In this document: positions 1 through 6,476 of the stretch, piece after piece
Layout of the letters: every line of letters starts with the position of its first letter
How positions within the stretch are numbered: the stretch's first letter is position 1
Origin: an uncultured Lentisphaeria bacterium
GTDB taxonomy: Bacteria > Verrucomicrobiota > Lentisphaeria > Victivallales > UBA1829
DNA: 6,916 nt
Direction of reading: 5' to 3'
NCBI GenBank assembly: GCA_905211485.1
Contig: CAJMAW010000149.1
Location: 1 to 6,916, forward strand
Program-made: the position numbers and the translations under genes
Notes under the pieces: model-generated
What the model saw: only the letters and a program-made list of their open reading frames with translations
Databases searched by the model: none
Told to the model about the DNA's origin: nothing

Positions 1-30
1 AAAAACTCTGCGGGCCGCAAAACAAGAGAA

Positions 31-36
31 AGGGAG
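31..36 (+). promoter_or_regulatory. Shine-Dalgarno site of the RNase R gene
   Basis: AGGGAG lies 10 nt before the ATG at 47 and fits a ribosome binding site. It supports this ATG as the start of the RNase R-type gene. No promoter can be judged because the window begins only 46 nt upstream. Confidence 0.65.
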
Positions 37-46
37 CGCTGACGCC

Positions 47-2047
47 ATGAGAAAAAAAGAAAAAGGAGATCATCGCGGAGAACGGTCTGGGAAAAAACGG
101 AAAGGAAGCCGCCGCAGCCGCTCCTCCCTCTCCCTTCCTCCAGTGAAGGGAATTTTTTCCGCGAATCCCGCAGGATTCGGTTTTGTGAAGCGGGAGACTC
201 CGGGTGAGGCCGATTTGTTCATTCCGCCGAAATATACTTCCGGAGCGCTCGACGGGGATCTGGTCGAGGCTCGGATCATCGAAGAACCCGAACGCGGCCC
301 CGTGGGGAAAATCCTTTCGATTCTGGAACGGCGGCGGAATTTCGTGGTGGCAGAACTGAATTCCTCTCACAGCGCGAGGCCGTTGGACAGAAAACTGCCG
401 GAGGAAATCAAAGTCAACTCTCTTCCCCGCGGCATGCGCAGAGGCCAGTGGGTCCGCCTGCGCCTCCTGAACGGAGGTTCCAGACATACGGAATCCCTCC
501 GCGGGACTTTTGAAGAAACGATCGGTCCTGCGGGAACGGTCGAAGGCGATCTGCAGGCCATTGCCGAAGAATATGATCTCCCGGATCCCTACACTCCGGA
601 ACAGGAACGTGCGGCATCCCGTCTGACTCCGGCTGAAAGAGTCGCCCGGGAGGATTGCACGGGCCTTTTCACCGTAACCATTGACCCTGTCGACGCAAAG
701 GATTTCGACGATGCCATCTCCATCATGCCAGCGGAAAAAAAGACGGAACTCCGGCTCGGCATCCATATTGCGGATGTCGCCGCCTGGGTCCGCCCCGGAT
801 CCGTGTTTGACCGCGAGGCCGCGAAACGTTCTTTTTCCTCCTATATTCCCGGAAGGTTCTCTCCGATGCTTCCGAAATCCCTGACCGGGAAACTCAGTCT
901 GCGCGAGGGGGCGGATTCACTCGCTCATTCCGTTCTGTTCACGGTACGGAAATCGGATGGAAAGCTGACTTCCTGCCGGAGAGTCCATTCCCGGATCCGC
1001 GTGGACAAGCGCCTGGATTTTGCCTCCGTGCAGAAGTTCATCGACGATCCCGCGTCGGCTCCCCCGGACTGGTCCGGAGAACTGAAGGAAAAACTTGCCC
1101 TCCTTCTTGCACTCGTCCGGAAAATGCGCGCGCGCAGAAAGAAGGAGGAGGCCTTTTTGAATATTGATACCGCCGAAGTGCGCGTCCTTTGCGATGAGGA
1201 AAGCAAGCAGGTGACCGGAATCGAACGGAAAATTCAGGGCGAGGCCGACCTCATCGTTGAAGAATGTATGCTCGCCGCGAACAGCGCCGTCGCCGCGGAA
1301 ATCATCGAACGCGGCATCCCAGGCCTTTTCCGGGTTCATGACGAGCCTTCGCCGGAAAAAATGGATGAGTTCTCCTGTTTTGTGGATTCAGTCTTCCACA
1401 TGAGCACCGGGGATCTGCTCACTTCCAGAGCCGCCTGCACGCATTTTCTGGAATCCCTGCCGGAGGATCACCGGAAACCTGTGATTCTTTCCCATTTTCT
1501 CCGTTCTCTCCCGCGGGCCGTTTACAGTACGGAGCCCTCGCTGCATTACGGACTCGGAAAATACCGTTATTCCCATTTCACGAGCCCGATCCGCAGGTAT
1601 CCGGACCTGCTTCTGCATCAGCAGCTCTTTGCTGCGGATGCGGGAATGAGACTGCGTGCGCTCAAAACCCTCTCCGCATTCGCATCAGAATGTTCCGCAA
1701 AGGAGGAGAACAGCGACAATGCCTATTTCGCGGCCAATGACCGCCTCAAGATTCATTATCTCGTCCGGAACGGCGCACTGGAAAATTCTGTGATGTATGA
1801 AGCTGTCATCAGCAAAGTTTCCTCGTCCGGGCTGCTCTGCGACATTGCGGATCTCGGCTTGTACGGATTTGTCCCGGCGTCGAAGATCCGCGGGGGCGGG
1901 GTGCTCCGGAGCGGAAGGCGTGAAGACCGCCACCGCGTCCGCGCCGCCGGAGGCCATGCCAGATTCAAGGTGGGGGATTTTATTTATCTGATTCTCGATT
2001 CCGTGGATCTTGTCCGCGGGACTGCCGTATTCCGTCCAGCGGTCTAA
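47..2047 (+). CDS. rnr: RNase R-type 3'-5' exoribonuclease (RNB family)
   Basis: This is a processive 3'-to-5' exoribonuclease that degrades RNA, including structured RNA, to nucleotides in the cytoplasm. The 666 residues read as a basic N-terminal tail (1-29, rich in Lys, Arg and Ser), a cold-shock/OB region starting with GIFSANPAGFGFVKRE (35-50), the RNB catalytic domain (about 195-525), and a C-terminal S1 domain (about 581-665). The catalytic signature TIDPVDAKDFDDAIS (211-225) carries the four metal-binding aspartates, D213, D219, D221 and D222, with the same spacing as D201, D207, D209 and D210 of E. coli RNase II. The second hallmark, YRYSHFTSPIRRYPDLLLHQ (506-525), is intact. The protein is shorter than E. 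coli RNase R (about 813 aa): there is no room for the N-terminal winged-helix domain, and the Lys-rich C-terminal tail is missing, with basic residues at the N-terminus instead. An Arg/Gly-rich stretch (615-636) interrupts the S1 domain. RNase II is the alternative, but SPIRRYPD and domain order favour RNase R. Confidence 0.95.
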   Translation: MRKKEKGDHRGERSGKKRKGSRRSRSSLSLPPVKGIFSANPAGFGFVKRETPGEADLFIPPKYTSGALDGDLVEARIIEEPERGPVGKILSILERRRNFVVAELNSSHSARPLDRKLPEEIKVNSLPRGMRRGQWVRLRLLNGGSRHTESLRGTFEETIGPAGTVEGDLQAIAEEYDLPDPYTPEQERAASRLTPAERVAREDCTGLFTVTIDPVDAKDFDDAISIMPAEKKTELRLGIHIADVAAWVRPGSVFDREAAKRSFSSYIPGRFSPMLPKSLTGKLSLREGADSLAHSVLFTVRKSDGKLTSCRRVHSRIRVDKRLDFASVQKFIDDPASAPPDWSGELKEKLALLLALVRKMRARRKKEEAFLNIDTAEVRVLCDEESKQVTGIERKIQGEADLIVEECMLAANSAVAAEIIERGIPGLFRVHDEPSPEKMDEFSCFVDSVFHMSTGDLLTSRAACTHFLESLPEDHRKPVILSHFLRSLPRAVYSTEPSLHYGLGKYRYSHFTSPIRRYPDLLLHQQLFAADAGMRLRALKTLSAFASECSAKEENSDNAYFAANDRLKIHYLVRNGALENSVMYEAVISKVSSSGLLCDIADLGLYGFVPASKIRGGGVLRSGRREDRHRVRAAGGHARFKVGDFIYLILDSVDLVRGTAVFRPAV

Positions 2048-2167
2048 AAAAACAAGACGTGGAAATGAATTTGCTCCGGCAATGAAAAACTTCCTTCAGA
2101 AAATCCCTTCTCACAGAGATCAGGGAAAAACACAGACGATCCCGAAAGAAAGGACTCTTCATCCGTC
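2048..2167. other. Intergenic gap, RNase R gene to the 742-aa gene
   Basis: This 120-bp gap separates two co-directional genes. I see no stable hairpin followed by a T-run, so no intrinsic terminator is evident and read-through into the next gene is plausible. No convincing sigma-70-type promoter stands out either. The only clear signal is an AAAGGA (2149-2154), 13 nt before the next ATG, which is a slightly distant but usable ribosome binding site. Confidence 0.5.
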
Positions 2168-4396
2168 ATGAACAGGAAACAGACTGAGTTGAAATGGGAG
2201 ACACAGGGAAGTGCCGTTGTACTGGAAAACGGCGGAATCATCCGAATGGACGGGGACGGCAGCGCAACTTCGCATGTGATCCTTTCCCAGAAGGCGGCCA
2301 TGCCGGTCCGGATTTCCTGTGAGAGCCGTTCCCGGGAGGTTTCCGGGAACAATGCCTGGGAGTATTCCGTCCTTGCAAAACTGGAGTTTGCCGACGGTTC
2401 CAGCAGCAGAGTCGACTGGTTCCCTTTCAACGACGGCTCCCTTTTCTATCCCGACTACGCCCCCTTTCCGGAAGGCACTCATGATTTCCAGCTCCGCAGT
2501 ATGCTTCTTGCCTGCGAACGCCCCATCCGGGCGATGGAAATCGAACTTCTTTTTACACAGCATTCCGGCCTTGCCGAATTCAGGAATCTGAAAATAGAAG
2601 ACTATGTCTCCGGAGAAACACTTCTCTTCGACACCTTCCCAGTGACGGCTCCTCCTCCCGACGGGTTTTCCGTGACCGATCCTGAAATCCAAATCGAAAC
2701 CTCTTTTTCCGAACTGGAAACCGCCTTGTTCCCCGCCCTCCGCAGACAGGTGAAACTGCGTCTGCGCGAAGGTGATCGCCGCCGCGATCACGCCTTTACC
2801 GTATATTATGTGACGGATGCCGACGGCGACTGGTTTCCCTCCATGGATCAGGCTCTTCCCACCTCCGCCGTGAAACGCGATTACTTTCTGACCGCCCCCT
2901 GGCATGTCGGCGCCAACGGACTGGCTTCCCGGGTTCCCTTCACAGCCGTCGGGGACGGTCACGCGCTGGGATTTGATCCGGAACATCCCCTTTTCGGTCG
3001 AGTCGGCTTCAATTCCTGCTTCAGGAAACTCTTCATCGCATTCGATCTGGCACTGACGGAAGAACGTCCGGAAGCAGAGTTCGCCTTTGCCGATTTTCAT
3101 TTTGATCCCGGCCTGGGGTTCCGCGGCGCCCTCTCTGCCTATTACGCTCTTTACCCGGACTATTACCGCACCCGGATCCGCAAGCAGGGAAACTGGATGG
3201 CCTTTGCTCCGATCAGCGCACTCCCGGATCCGGAGGATTTTCATTTCCGCTTCAAGGAAACCCATCCGGAAAAAAAGGAAACGGACTGGGATGCCGCACA
3301 CGATATTTTGACCTTCCGTTACACCGAGCCCATGACCGGATGGATGCGCATGCCCGCCGAAGCGGATCATTCCAAAGAGGGGATCCGTGCCTGGAGAGAG
3401 CGTCACGCGCCTCCGGAGTCGAGGGAAATCTGGGATCGTGCCGCCATGAGGGATGAAAACGGCCAAGACATCCTCATCGGAATCAACCGTCACTGGTGTC
3501 ACGGTGCGGTCTGGAGCATCAATTCCATGCCCGGACTCGGCGACTTTGAAGCCAAGCTCGGAAAGAATCCCGGCGAATACAACGAATACATTGATTCCGC
3601 CGAAGGATATGTGACGGCCGATATTTCCCACAGAAGAGATCATTTTTCAAAAACGCGTCTTCCCCTTTCCTTTGCCTCCGATTCGCGTCTTCCGGGGATC
3701 TGGAAGGGAAGCATTGCCTTCGAGTATGCCCGGGCATTGCGGGAGATTCTTCTGCCTGAAGGAAAATATCTGATGGCCAACGGAACACCGGGAGTGATGT
3801 GGTTCCTGCCGCCTCTCCTGGACGTCGCGGGAACGGAGACGGACTGGAATCCCGGAGGCGTCTGGACTCCCATGACAGCAGAGGATTTCCGTTACCGCAG
3901 AAGCGCCTGCTCCGCCAAACCCTATTGTCTTCTCATGAATACGGATTTCACGCGCTTTTCAGCGGAAATGGTGGAAAAATATATGAAACGCTGTCTCGCC
4001 TTCGGCTTTTTCCCGAGTTTCTTCAGCGCCGACGCGGCGACGGGGCATTATTTCAAAAATCCCGCTCTGTATGAACGGGACCGTGCCTGTTTCAAGCGTT
4101 ATCTTCCGTTCATCCGTCTCGTGGCGGAGGCCGGCTGGGAACCCCTCACAGAGGCGGAGACAGAGGACAGCGCGTTCCTCGCGGAGCGTTTCGGAAAGGA
4201 ATATCTGACTCTCTTGAACGATTCCGCGGAAGTCCGGAAGTGTTCCGTCCGTTTCGCAAGGCACGTTTCCTCCGTACGCGATCTCCTTTCCGGATCGGTT
4301 TTCCCTGTGAAGAACTCGTCTGAAATCACCCTGTCCCTGAATCCGGAGGATGTGGCGCTCCTTCAATTCAAGATCCTTGAAGATGCTTCTGCGTGA
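2168..4396 (+). CDS. Large soluble protein of unknown function, glycosidase-like layout
   Basis: I cannot assign a function with certainty. The 742-residue protein has no signal peptide or membrane segment, so it should be cytoplasmic. By eye it has three parts: a beta-rich N-terminal half (1 to about 310), a central region of alternating hydrophobic strands and helices (about 315-660), and a short beta-rich C-terminal region (about 679-736, YLTLLND through DVALLQF) of the sort that closes many (beta/alpha)8-barrel glycosidases. The central part holds motifs that look conserved: YIDSAEGYV (474-482), RRDHF (489-493), MANGTP (536-541), LDVAGTETDWN (551-561), NTDF (591-594) and GFFPSFFSADAA (613-624). 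Acidic residues D476, E479, D552, E557 and D559 are candidate catalytic groups. From memory, similar unannotated proteins occur in Lentisphaerota, Planctomycetes and Verrucomicrobia. The glycosidase idea is inference. The ATG at 2168 is chosen because AAAGGA lies 13 nt upstream. A 494-codon open frame on the opposite strand (2159-3643) is judged a shadow. Confidence 0.85.
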   Translation: MNRKQTELKWETQGSAVVLENGGIIRMDGDGSATSHVILSQKAAMPVRISCESRSREVSGNNAWEYSVLAKLEFADGSSSRVDWFPFNDGSLFYPDYAPFPEGTHDFQLRSMLLACERPIRAMEIELLFTQHSGLAEFRNLKIEDYVSGETLLFDTFPVTAPPPDGFSVTDPEIQIETSFSELETALFPALRRQVKLRLREGDRRRDHAFTVYYVTDADGDWFPSMDQALPTSAVKRDYFLTAPWHVGANGLASRVPFTAVGDGHALGFDPEHPLFGRVGFNSCFRKLFIAFDLALTEERPEAEFAFADFHFDPGLGFRGALSAYYALYPDYYRTRIRKQGNWMAFAPISALPDPEDFHFRFKETHPEKKETDWDAAHDILTFRYTEPMTGWMRMPAEADHSKEGIRAWRERHAPPESREIWDRAAMRDENGQDILIGINRHWCHGAVWSINSMPGLGDFEAKLGKNPGEYNEYIDSAEGYVTADISHRRDHFSKTRLPLSFASDSRLPGIWKGSIAFEYARALREILLPEGKYLMANGTPGVMWFLPPLLDVAGTETDWNPGGVWTPMTAEDFRYRRSACSAKPYCLLMNTDFTRFSAEMVEKYMKRCLAFGFFPSFFSADAATGHYFKNPALYERDRACFKRYLPFIRLVAEAGWEPLTEAETEDSAFLAERFGKEYLTLLNDSAEVRKCSVRFARHVSSVRDLLSGSVFPVKNSSEITLSLNPEDVALLQFKILEDASA
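2772..2791 (+). repeat. Perfect 8-bp hairpin inside the 742-aa gene
   Basis: GTGATCGC (2772-2779), loop CGCC, then its exact complement GCGATCAC (2784-2791). The stem is GC-rich and falls at about codons 202-208, encoding an Arg-rich turn (GDRRRDH). No T-run follows, so it is not an intrinsic terminator. It may be a chance product of coding sequence or a pause site in the mRNA. Confidence 0.35.
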
Positions 4397-4423
4397 GCGG
4401 GAAGAAGGGAAAGTTCAGTCAAT

Positions 4424-4556
4424 CTCTTTTTTTTCCCCCTCTCTTTTCATTTGCTCCGTCCGCAGCATTTTCAATGAAGATCGTTAAAAAAAACAAAAGA
4501 GAAGCGGGAAAAACGGGGAGTGCAAAGAAGAAAGGGAAAAGGGGGGAAAAAAAGAG
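4424..4556. terminator. Possible bidirectional terminator: long pyrimidine/purine inverted repeat
   Basis: In the 175-bp gap between two convergent genes, a pyrimidine arm (4424-4448: CTC, T8, C5, TCT, C, T4, C) is complementary to a purine arm (4536-4556: G, A4, G6, A7, GAG). About 20 pairs form, with one 3-nt bulge (4440-4442) and one 1-nt bulge (near 4427). The loop is 87 nt (4449-4535). The position, between the ends of the 742-aa gene and lplA, is where a shared terminator is expected. However, the arms are low-complexity and the loop is much longer than in a classical intrinsic terminator, so pairing could be incidental. Confidence 0.35.
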
Positions 4557-4564
4557 GGGGAAGA
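4524..4564 (+). repeat. 41-nt uninterrupted polypurine tract
   Basis: Every base from 4524 to 4564 on the plus strand is A or G, and only five pyrimidines occur across 4486-4564. It contains G6A7 and G5 runs and small mirror repeats such as GGGAAAAGGG (4534-4543). It lies just past the lplA stop codon, so the lplA transcript carries the pyrimidine copy. The 13-mer AGGGGGGAAAAAA (4540-4552) recurs at 6508-6520 in the other polypurine tract. Confidence 0.6.
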
Positions 4565-4571
4565 CTAGACT

Positions 4572-5576
4572 TCAGGAGGAAAGGGAAAGAAGAGACGCCA
4601 GGTCTTCAGCTCCGACGCCTGCAATGTAGGATTCCAGCGGGATTGTTTTCAGCACTTCCAGAAGTACCTCTTTTCTGGGGGGAAGTCCTTCCAAAGCCTT
4701 GCAGAGTCCGTCCAGCGGCAGGGTTGTGAAGAAGTCGCCGGAAAAACGGAGATCCCGGATTCTGTTTTCCGCGATGTTCATGGAAACCTTGACGCTTCCG
4801 CCGGGGAAACGGCCCGAATTTTCAAAATCGTATGCGAGAGGCGTCCCGTAATTCCATTCCCAGGAGCGATACTTCGTTTCCGCCAGAACTTCCGCCTTTT
4901 CTTCCAGAGAGAGATGCGGAGGAAGAGGATCTTTCTGCCCGCTCTTTCCGAAACGGCGGAGGAGTCCGGACGTGATCCTTTCGAGGAATTCATCCGTGCT
5001 GCAGGGGGAATCCATGAGCTCGCGGATGTTCCCCACTCTGGCACGGACCGAGCGGATGCCCTTGGAACGGATTTTCTCCCGGTCCGGATTCAAAACTTCC
5101 GCAAGCACGCCCAGATCCGTATGGAAAAGAAGTGTTCCGTGGAAAAGAGTTCTTCCGCGCAGAATGCTTCTGGCGCATCCGGAAATTTTCAATCCGTCGG
5201 CAACGATGTCGTTGCGTCCGGTGAAACGCACTGATTTCAGGCCCTGGTCCCGCAGAAAGGAAAGGATCGGGGCAAGAAGATTTTCAGCGCTTTGCCCTGT
5301 TGTCCATTCCGCACTGCGGAGAATGAAACTGAAATTGATGTTTCCCAGATCGTGATAGACCGCTCCTCCGCCGGTGATCCGCCGGACAACAGGCAGTTTC
5401 CGTTTTGCCACGCCGGGAGCATGAATTTCCGCGGCCGTATTCTGGTGCCTGCCCACTATGATCGAAGGCGCATTCCGCCAGAGCAGGAAGTGTTCGTCCT
5501 CCGAAACGGAAAACAGAAGCTCTTCCAGCGCCAGATTGAAGGCGGGGTCCGTACTCTCGTTGACATGAAATAACAT
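4572..5576 (-). CDS. lplA: Lipoate-protein ligase A
   Basis: It activates free lipoate with ATP to lipoyl-AMP and transfers it to the lysine of lipoyl domains, a cytoplasmic scavenging route for arming 2-oxoacid dehydrogenases. The 334 residues match LplA length and order: an N-terminal catalytic domain with NESTDPAFNLALEELLF (6-22), the adenylate/lipoate-binding signature RRITGGGAVYHDLGNINFSF (65-84), then GRNDIVADGLKISGCARSI (120-138) with K130 as the expected catalytic lysine, and HGTLLFHTDL (146-155). WEWNYGTP (239-246) leads into an accessory C-terminal domain (about 250-334), as in bacterial LplA. The start fits the family's usual N-terminus, yet no Shine-Dalgarno is visible: the bases before the ATG are AT-only for a dozen positions. 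It is divergent from a DeoR-family gene, and a lipoyl-domain protein begins nearby at 6701, which fits a ligase with a local substrate. An octanoyl- or amido-transferase is a less likely alternative, given the C-terminal domain. Confidence 0.94.
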   Translation of the reverse strand: MLFHVNESTDPAFNLALEELLFSVSEDEHFLLWRNAPSIIVGRHQNTAAEIHAPGVAKRKLPVVRRITGGGAVYHDLGNINFSFILRSAEWTTGQSAENLLAPILSFLRDQGLKSVRFTGRNDIVADGLKISGCARSILRGRTLFHGTLLFHTDLGVLAEVLNPDREKIRSKGIRSVRARVGNIRELMDSPCSTDEFLERITSGLLRRFGKSGQKDPLPPHLSLEEKAEVLAETKYRSWEWNYGTPLAYDFENSGRFPGGSVKVSMNIAENRIRDLRFSGDFFTTLPLDGLCKALEGLPPRKEVLLEVLKTIPLESYIAGVGAEDLASLLSLSS

Positions 5577-5582
5577 ATTTTT

Positions 5583-5595
5583 TGATAAAATATCA
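5583..5595. promoter_or_regulatory. Candidate operator palindrome next to the lplA start
   Basis: TGATA-AAA-TATCA is a perfect 5-bp inverted repeat with a 3-bp centre, 7 bp from the lplA start codon. Its left part, TGATAAAAT (5583-5591), is also the exact reverse complement of ATTTTATCA (5643-5651) near the deoR-family gene. A repressor or a small mRNA hairpin here could control lplA translation or transcription. AT-richness raises the odds of chance symmetry. Confidence 0.4.
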
Positions 5596-5606
5596 CAGAA
5601 ATATGG

Positions 5607-5634
5607 TTGAAATCATCAGGTTTTTGACTATACT
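5607..5634 (+). promoter_or_regulatory. Candidate sigma-70-type promoter of the DeoR-family gene
   Basis: TTGAAA (5607-5612) and TATACT (5629-5634) are 16 bp apart and close to consensus -35 and -10 boxes. Transcription would begin near 5641 and leave about a 40-nt leader before the GTG at 5683. The -10 box lies within the palindrome ACTATACTATAGT (5627-5639), so a protein bound there would block it. Confidence 0.5.
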
Positions 5635-5639
5635 ATAGT
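5627..5639. promoter_or_regulatory. Palindrome ACTATACTATAGT shared by both divergent promoters
   Basis: ACTATA and TATAGT are perfect reverse complements around a central C. The element holds -10-like hexamers on both strands. It could simply be two overlapping -10 boxes, or an operator that controls both directions at once. Confidence 0.4.
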
Positions 5640-5659
5640 TGGATTTTATCAGAAATCAA
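5632..5659 (-). promoter_or_regulatory. Candidate sigma-70-type promoter of lplA
   Basis: Read on the minus strand, TTGATT (5659-5654) and TATAGT (5637-5632) are 16 bp apart. Initiation near 5625 would give roughly a 50-nt leader to the lplA ATG at 5576. The -10 box overlaps that of the opposing gene, so the two promoters would compete for polymerase. Confidence 0.4.
5643..5651. promoter_or_regulatory. Inverted partner of the lplA-proximal operator candidate
   Basis: ATTTTATCA is the exact reverse complement of TGATAAAAT at 5583-5591. The two half-sites are 60 bp apart centre to centre and bracket both predicted -10 boxes. This copy lies at about +2 to +10 of the predicted deoR-family transcript, a position suited to autorepression. 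Confidence 0.35.
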
Positions 5660-5667
5660 GGAAAAAC

Positions 5668-5672
5668 GGAGG
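5668..5672 (+). promoter_or_regulatory. Shine-Dalgarno site fixing a GTG start
   Basis: GGAGG lies 10 nt before the GTG at 5683. The encoded N-terminus (MKERREAIRKFIE) matches the usual start of DeoR-family proteins, so the rare start codon is well supported. Confidence 0.75.
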
Positions 5673-5682
5673 TTCGCAGCCG

Positions 5683-6438
5683 GTGAAGGAACGCAGGGAA
5701 GCGATTCGGAAGTTTATAGAAGCCAATGGAGAAGTCACCATCGGCCAGCTCACCGGAAAATTTGCGAACTGGTCTGAAATGACGATCCGCCGGGACCTGG
5801 ATTATCTTGCAAAATCCCGCATCGTGATCCTGACCCGGGGCGGAGCGCGGCTCATGCCTTCCAGTTACGGAGTCAGCGAAGACATTTACAGCGAACGGGA
5901 AAAACGCCATTCCGAAGCGAAACAGCGGATCGCGGAAAAAGCCGCCGGACTCGTGGAGCCCGGAACCGGCATTTTCATCGATTCGGGAACAACGGGAATG
6001 GCGCTGGCAAGAGCTCTGCCGGATTATCAGATGGTGGTGGTGGCTTCGGGACCGAACATTGCGCTGGAAATTGCACTGAAGAAATCCAGACCGTCGGTGA
6101 TCCTGCTCGGGGGGGCGATTTCCCGTCACAGCATGGCCGTAATGGATCCGGACATCGGGGGACAGCTGGCAAATCTGAATATCGATACGGCGTTTGTCGC
6201 GACTTCCGGCTTTGACGGCAAAGCCGGTTTTTCCGTCGGGAATCAATCGGATGCGCTTTTGAAACGCTCCGTCATCGCCAGGGCCCGCAGAGTGGTGATG
6301 ATGATGGATTCCTCCAAGGTCGGAGCCATGCTCCCCTTCACTTTCGCCCGGCCCCAGGATGTCGATATCCTGATCACTGATGATGAGATGCCGGAAAATG
6401 TCAAACGCGAACTGGGCAATTCCTTCACGGTTTTGTAA
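5683..6438 (+). CDS. DeoR-family transcriptional regulator
   Basis: This is a DNA-binding regulator of the DeoR family, usually a repressor released by a phosphorylated sugar or related metabolite. The 251 residues are full length for the family (about 250). The N-terminal winged helix-turn-helix spans about 3-57, with the recognition-helix signature SEMTIRRDLDYL (31-42) and the wing IVILTRGGARL (47-57). The C-terminal effector domain (about 75-235, phosphosugar-isomerase-like fold) shows FIDSGTTGMALA (98-109), ASGPNIALEI (121-130), VILLGGAISRHSMAV (139-153) and FVATSGFDGKAGF (171-183). The start is a GTG with a good GGAGG. It is divergent from lplA and upstream of a lipoyl-domain E2 gene, so control of lipoate attachment or of that dehydrogenase is a reasonable inference; the effector cannot be read from the sequence. 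A terminator-like hairpin with a T5 run lies inside its coding region (6206-6232). Confidence 0.93.
   Translation: MKERREAIRKFIEANGEVTIGQLTGKFANWSEMTIRRDLDYLAKSRIVILTRGGARLMPSSYGVSEDIYSEREKRHSEAKQRIAEKAAGLVEPGTGIFIDSGTTGMALARALPDYQMVVVASGPNIALEIALKKSRPSVILLGGAISRHSMAVMDPDIGGQLANLNIDTAFVATSGFDGKAGFSVGNQSDALLKRSVIARARRVVMMMDSSKVGAMLPFTFARPQDVDILITDDEMPENVKRELGNSFTVL
6206..6232 (+). terminator. Terminator-like hairpin inside the DeoR-family gene
   Basis: CCGGCTTTG (6206-6214), loop ACGG, perfect complement CAAAGCCGG (6219-6227), then TTTTT (6228-6232). A 9-bp GC-containing stem, a 4-nt loop and a U-run directly after have the form of an intrinsic terminator. It lies about three quarters of the way through the coding sequence, over the codons for SGFDGKAGF. 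While the message is being translated it should not fold; it could cut off poorly translated transcripts. Chance is possible. Confidence 0.4.
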
Positions 6439-6476
6439 ATTCACCCCCCTGCAGTTTTTCCCCGTTTTCAAAGAGT

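Noticed and set aside
917..1339. A 140-codon minus-strand open frame within the RNase R gene
   Set aside because: It lies wholly inside the conserved RNB domain on the other strand and shows no recognisable motif.
2159..3643. A 494-codon open frame on the minus strand opposite the 742-aa gene
   Set aside because: Its composition is low-complexity and unlike a folded protein (rich in Gly, His, Phe and Val in no motif pattern), while the plus-strand frame is longer, has a ribosome binding site and shows motif-like blocks. It is best explained as an antisense shadow.
4393..4629. A 78-codon Lys-rich open frame overlapping the end of the 742-aa gene
   Set aside because: It is a translation of the polypurine tract (Lys, Gly, Arg and Glu only) and runs into the antisense of lplA, with no ribosome binding site.
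5355..5395. Direct repeat CCGCCGG-TGAT-CCGCCGG inside lplA
   Set aside because: It is the codon sequence of the conserved RRITGGGA motif of lipoate ligases, which explains the repetition.
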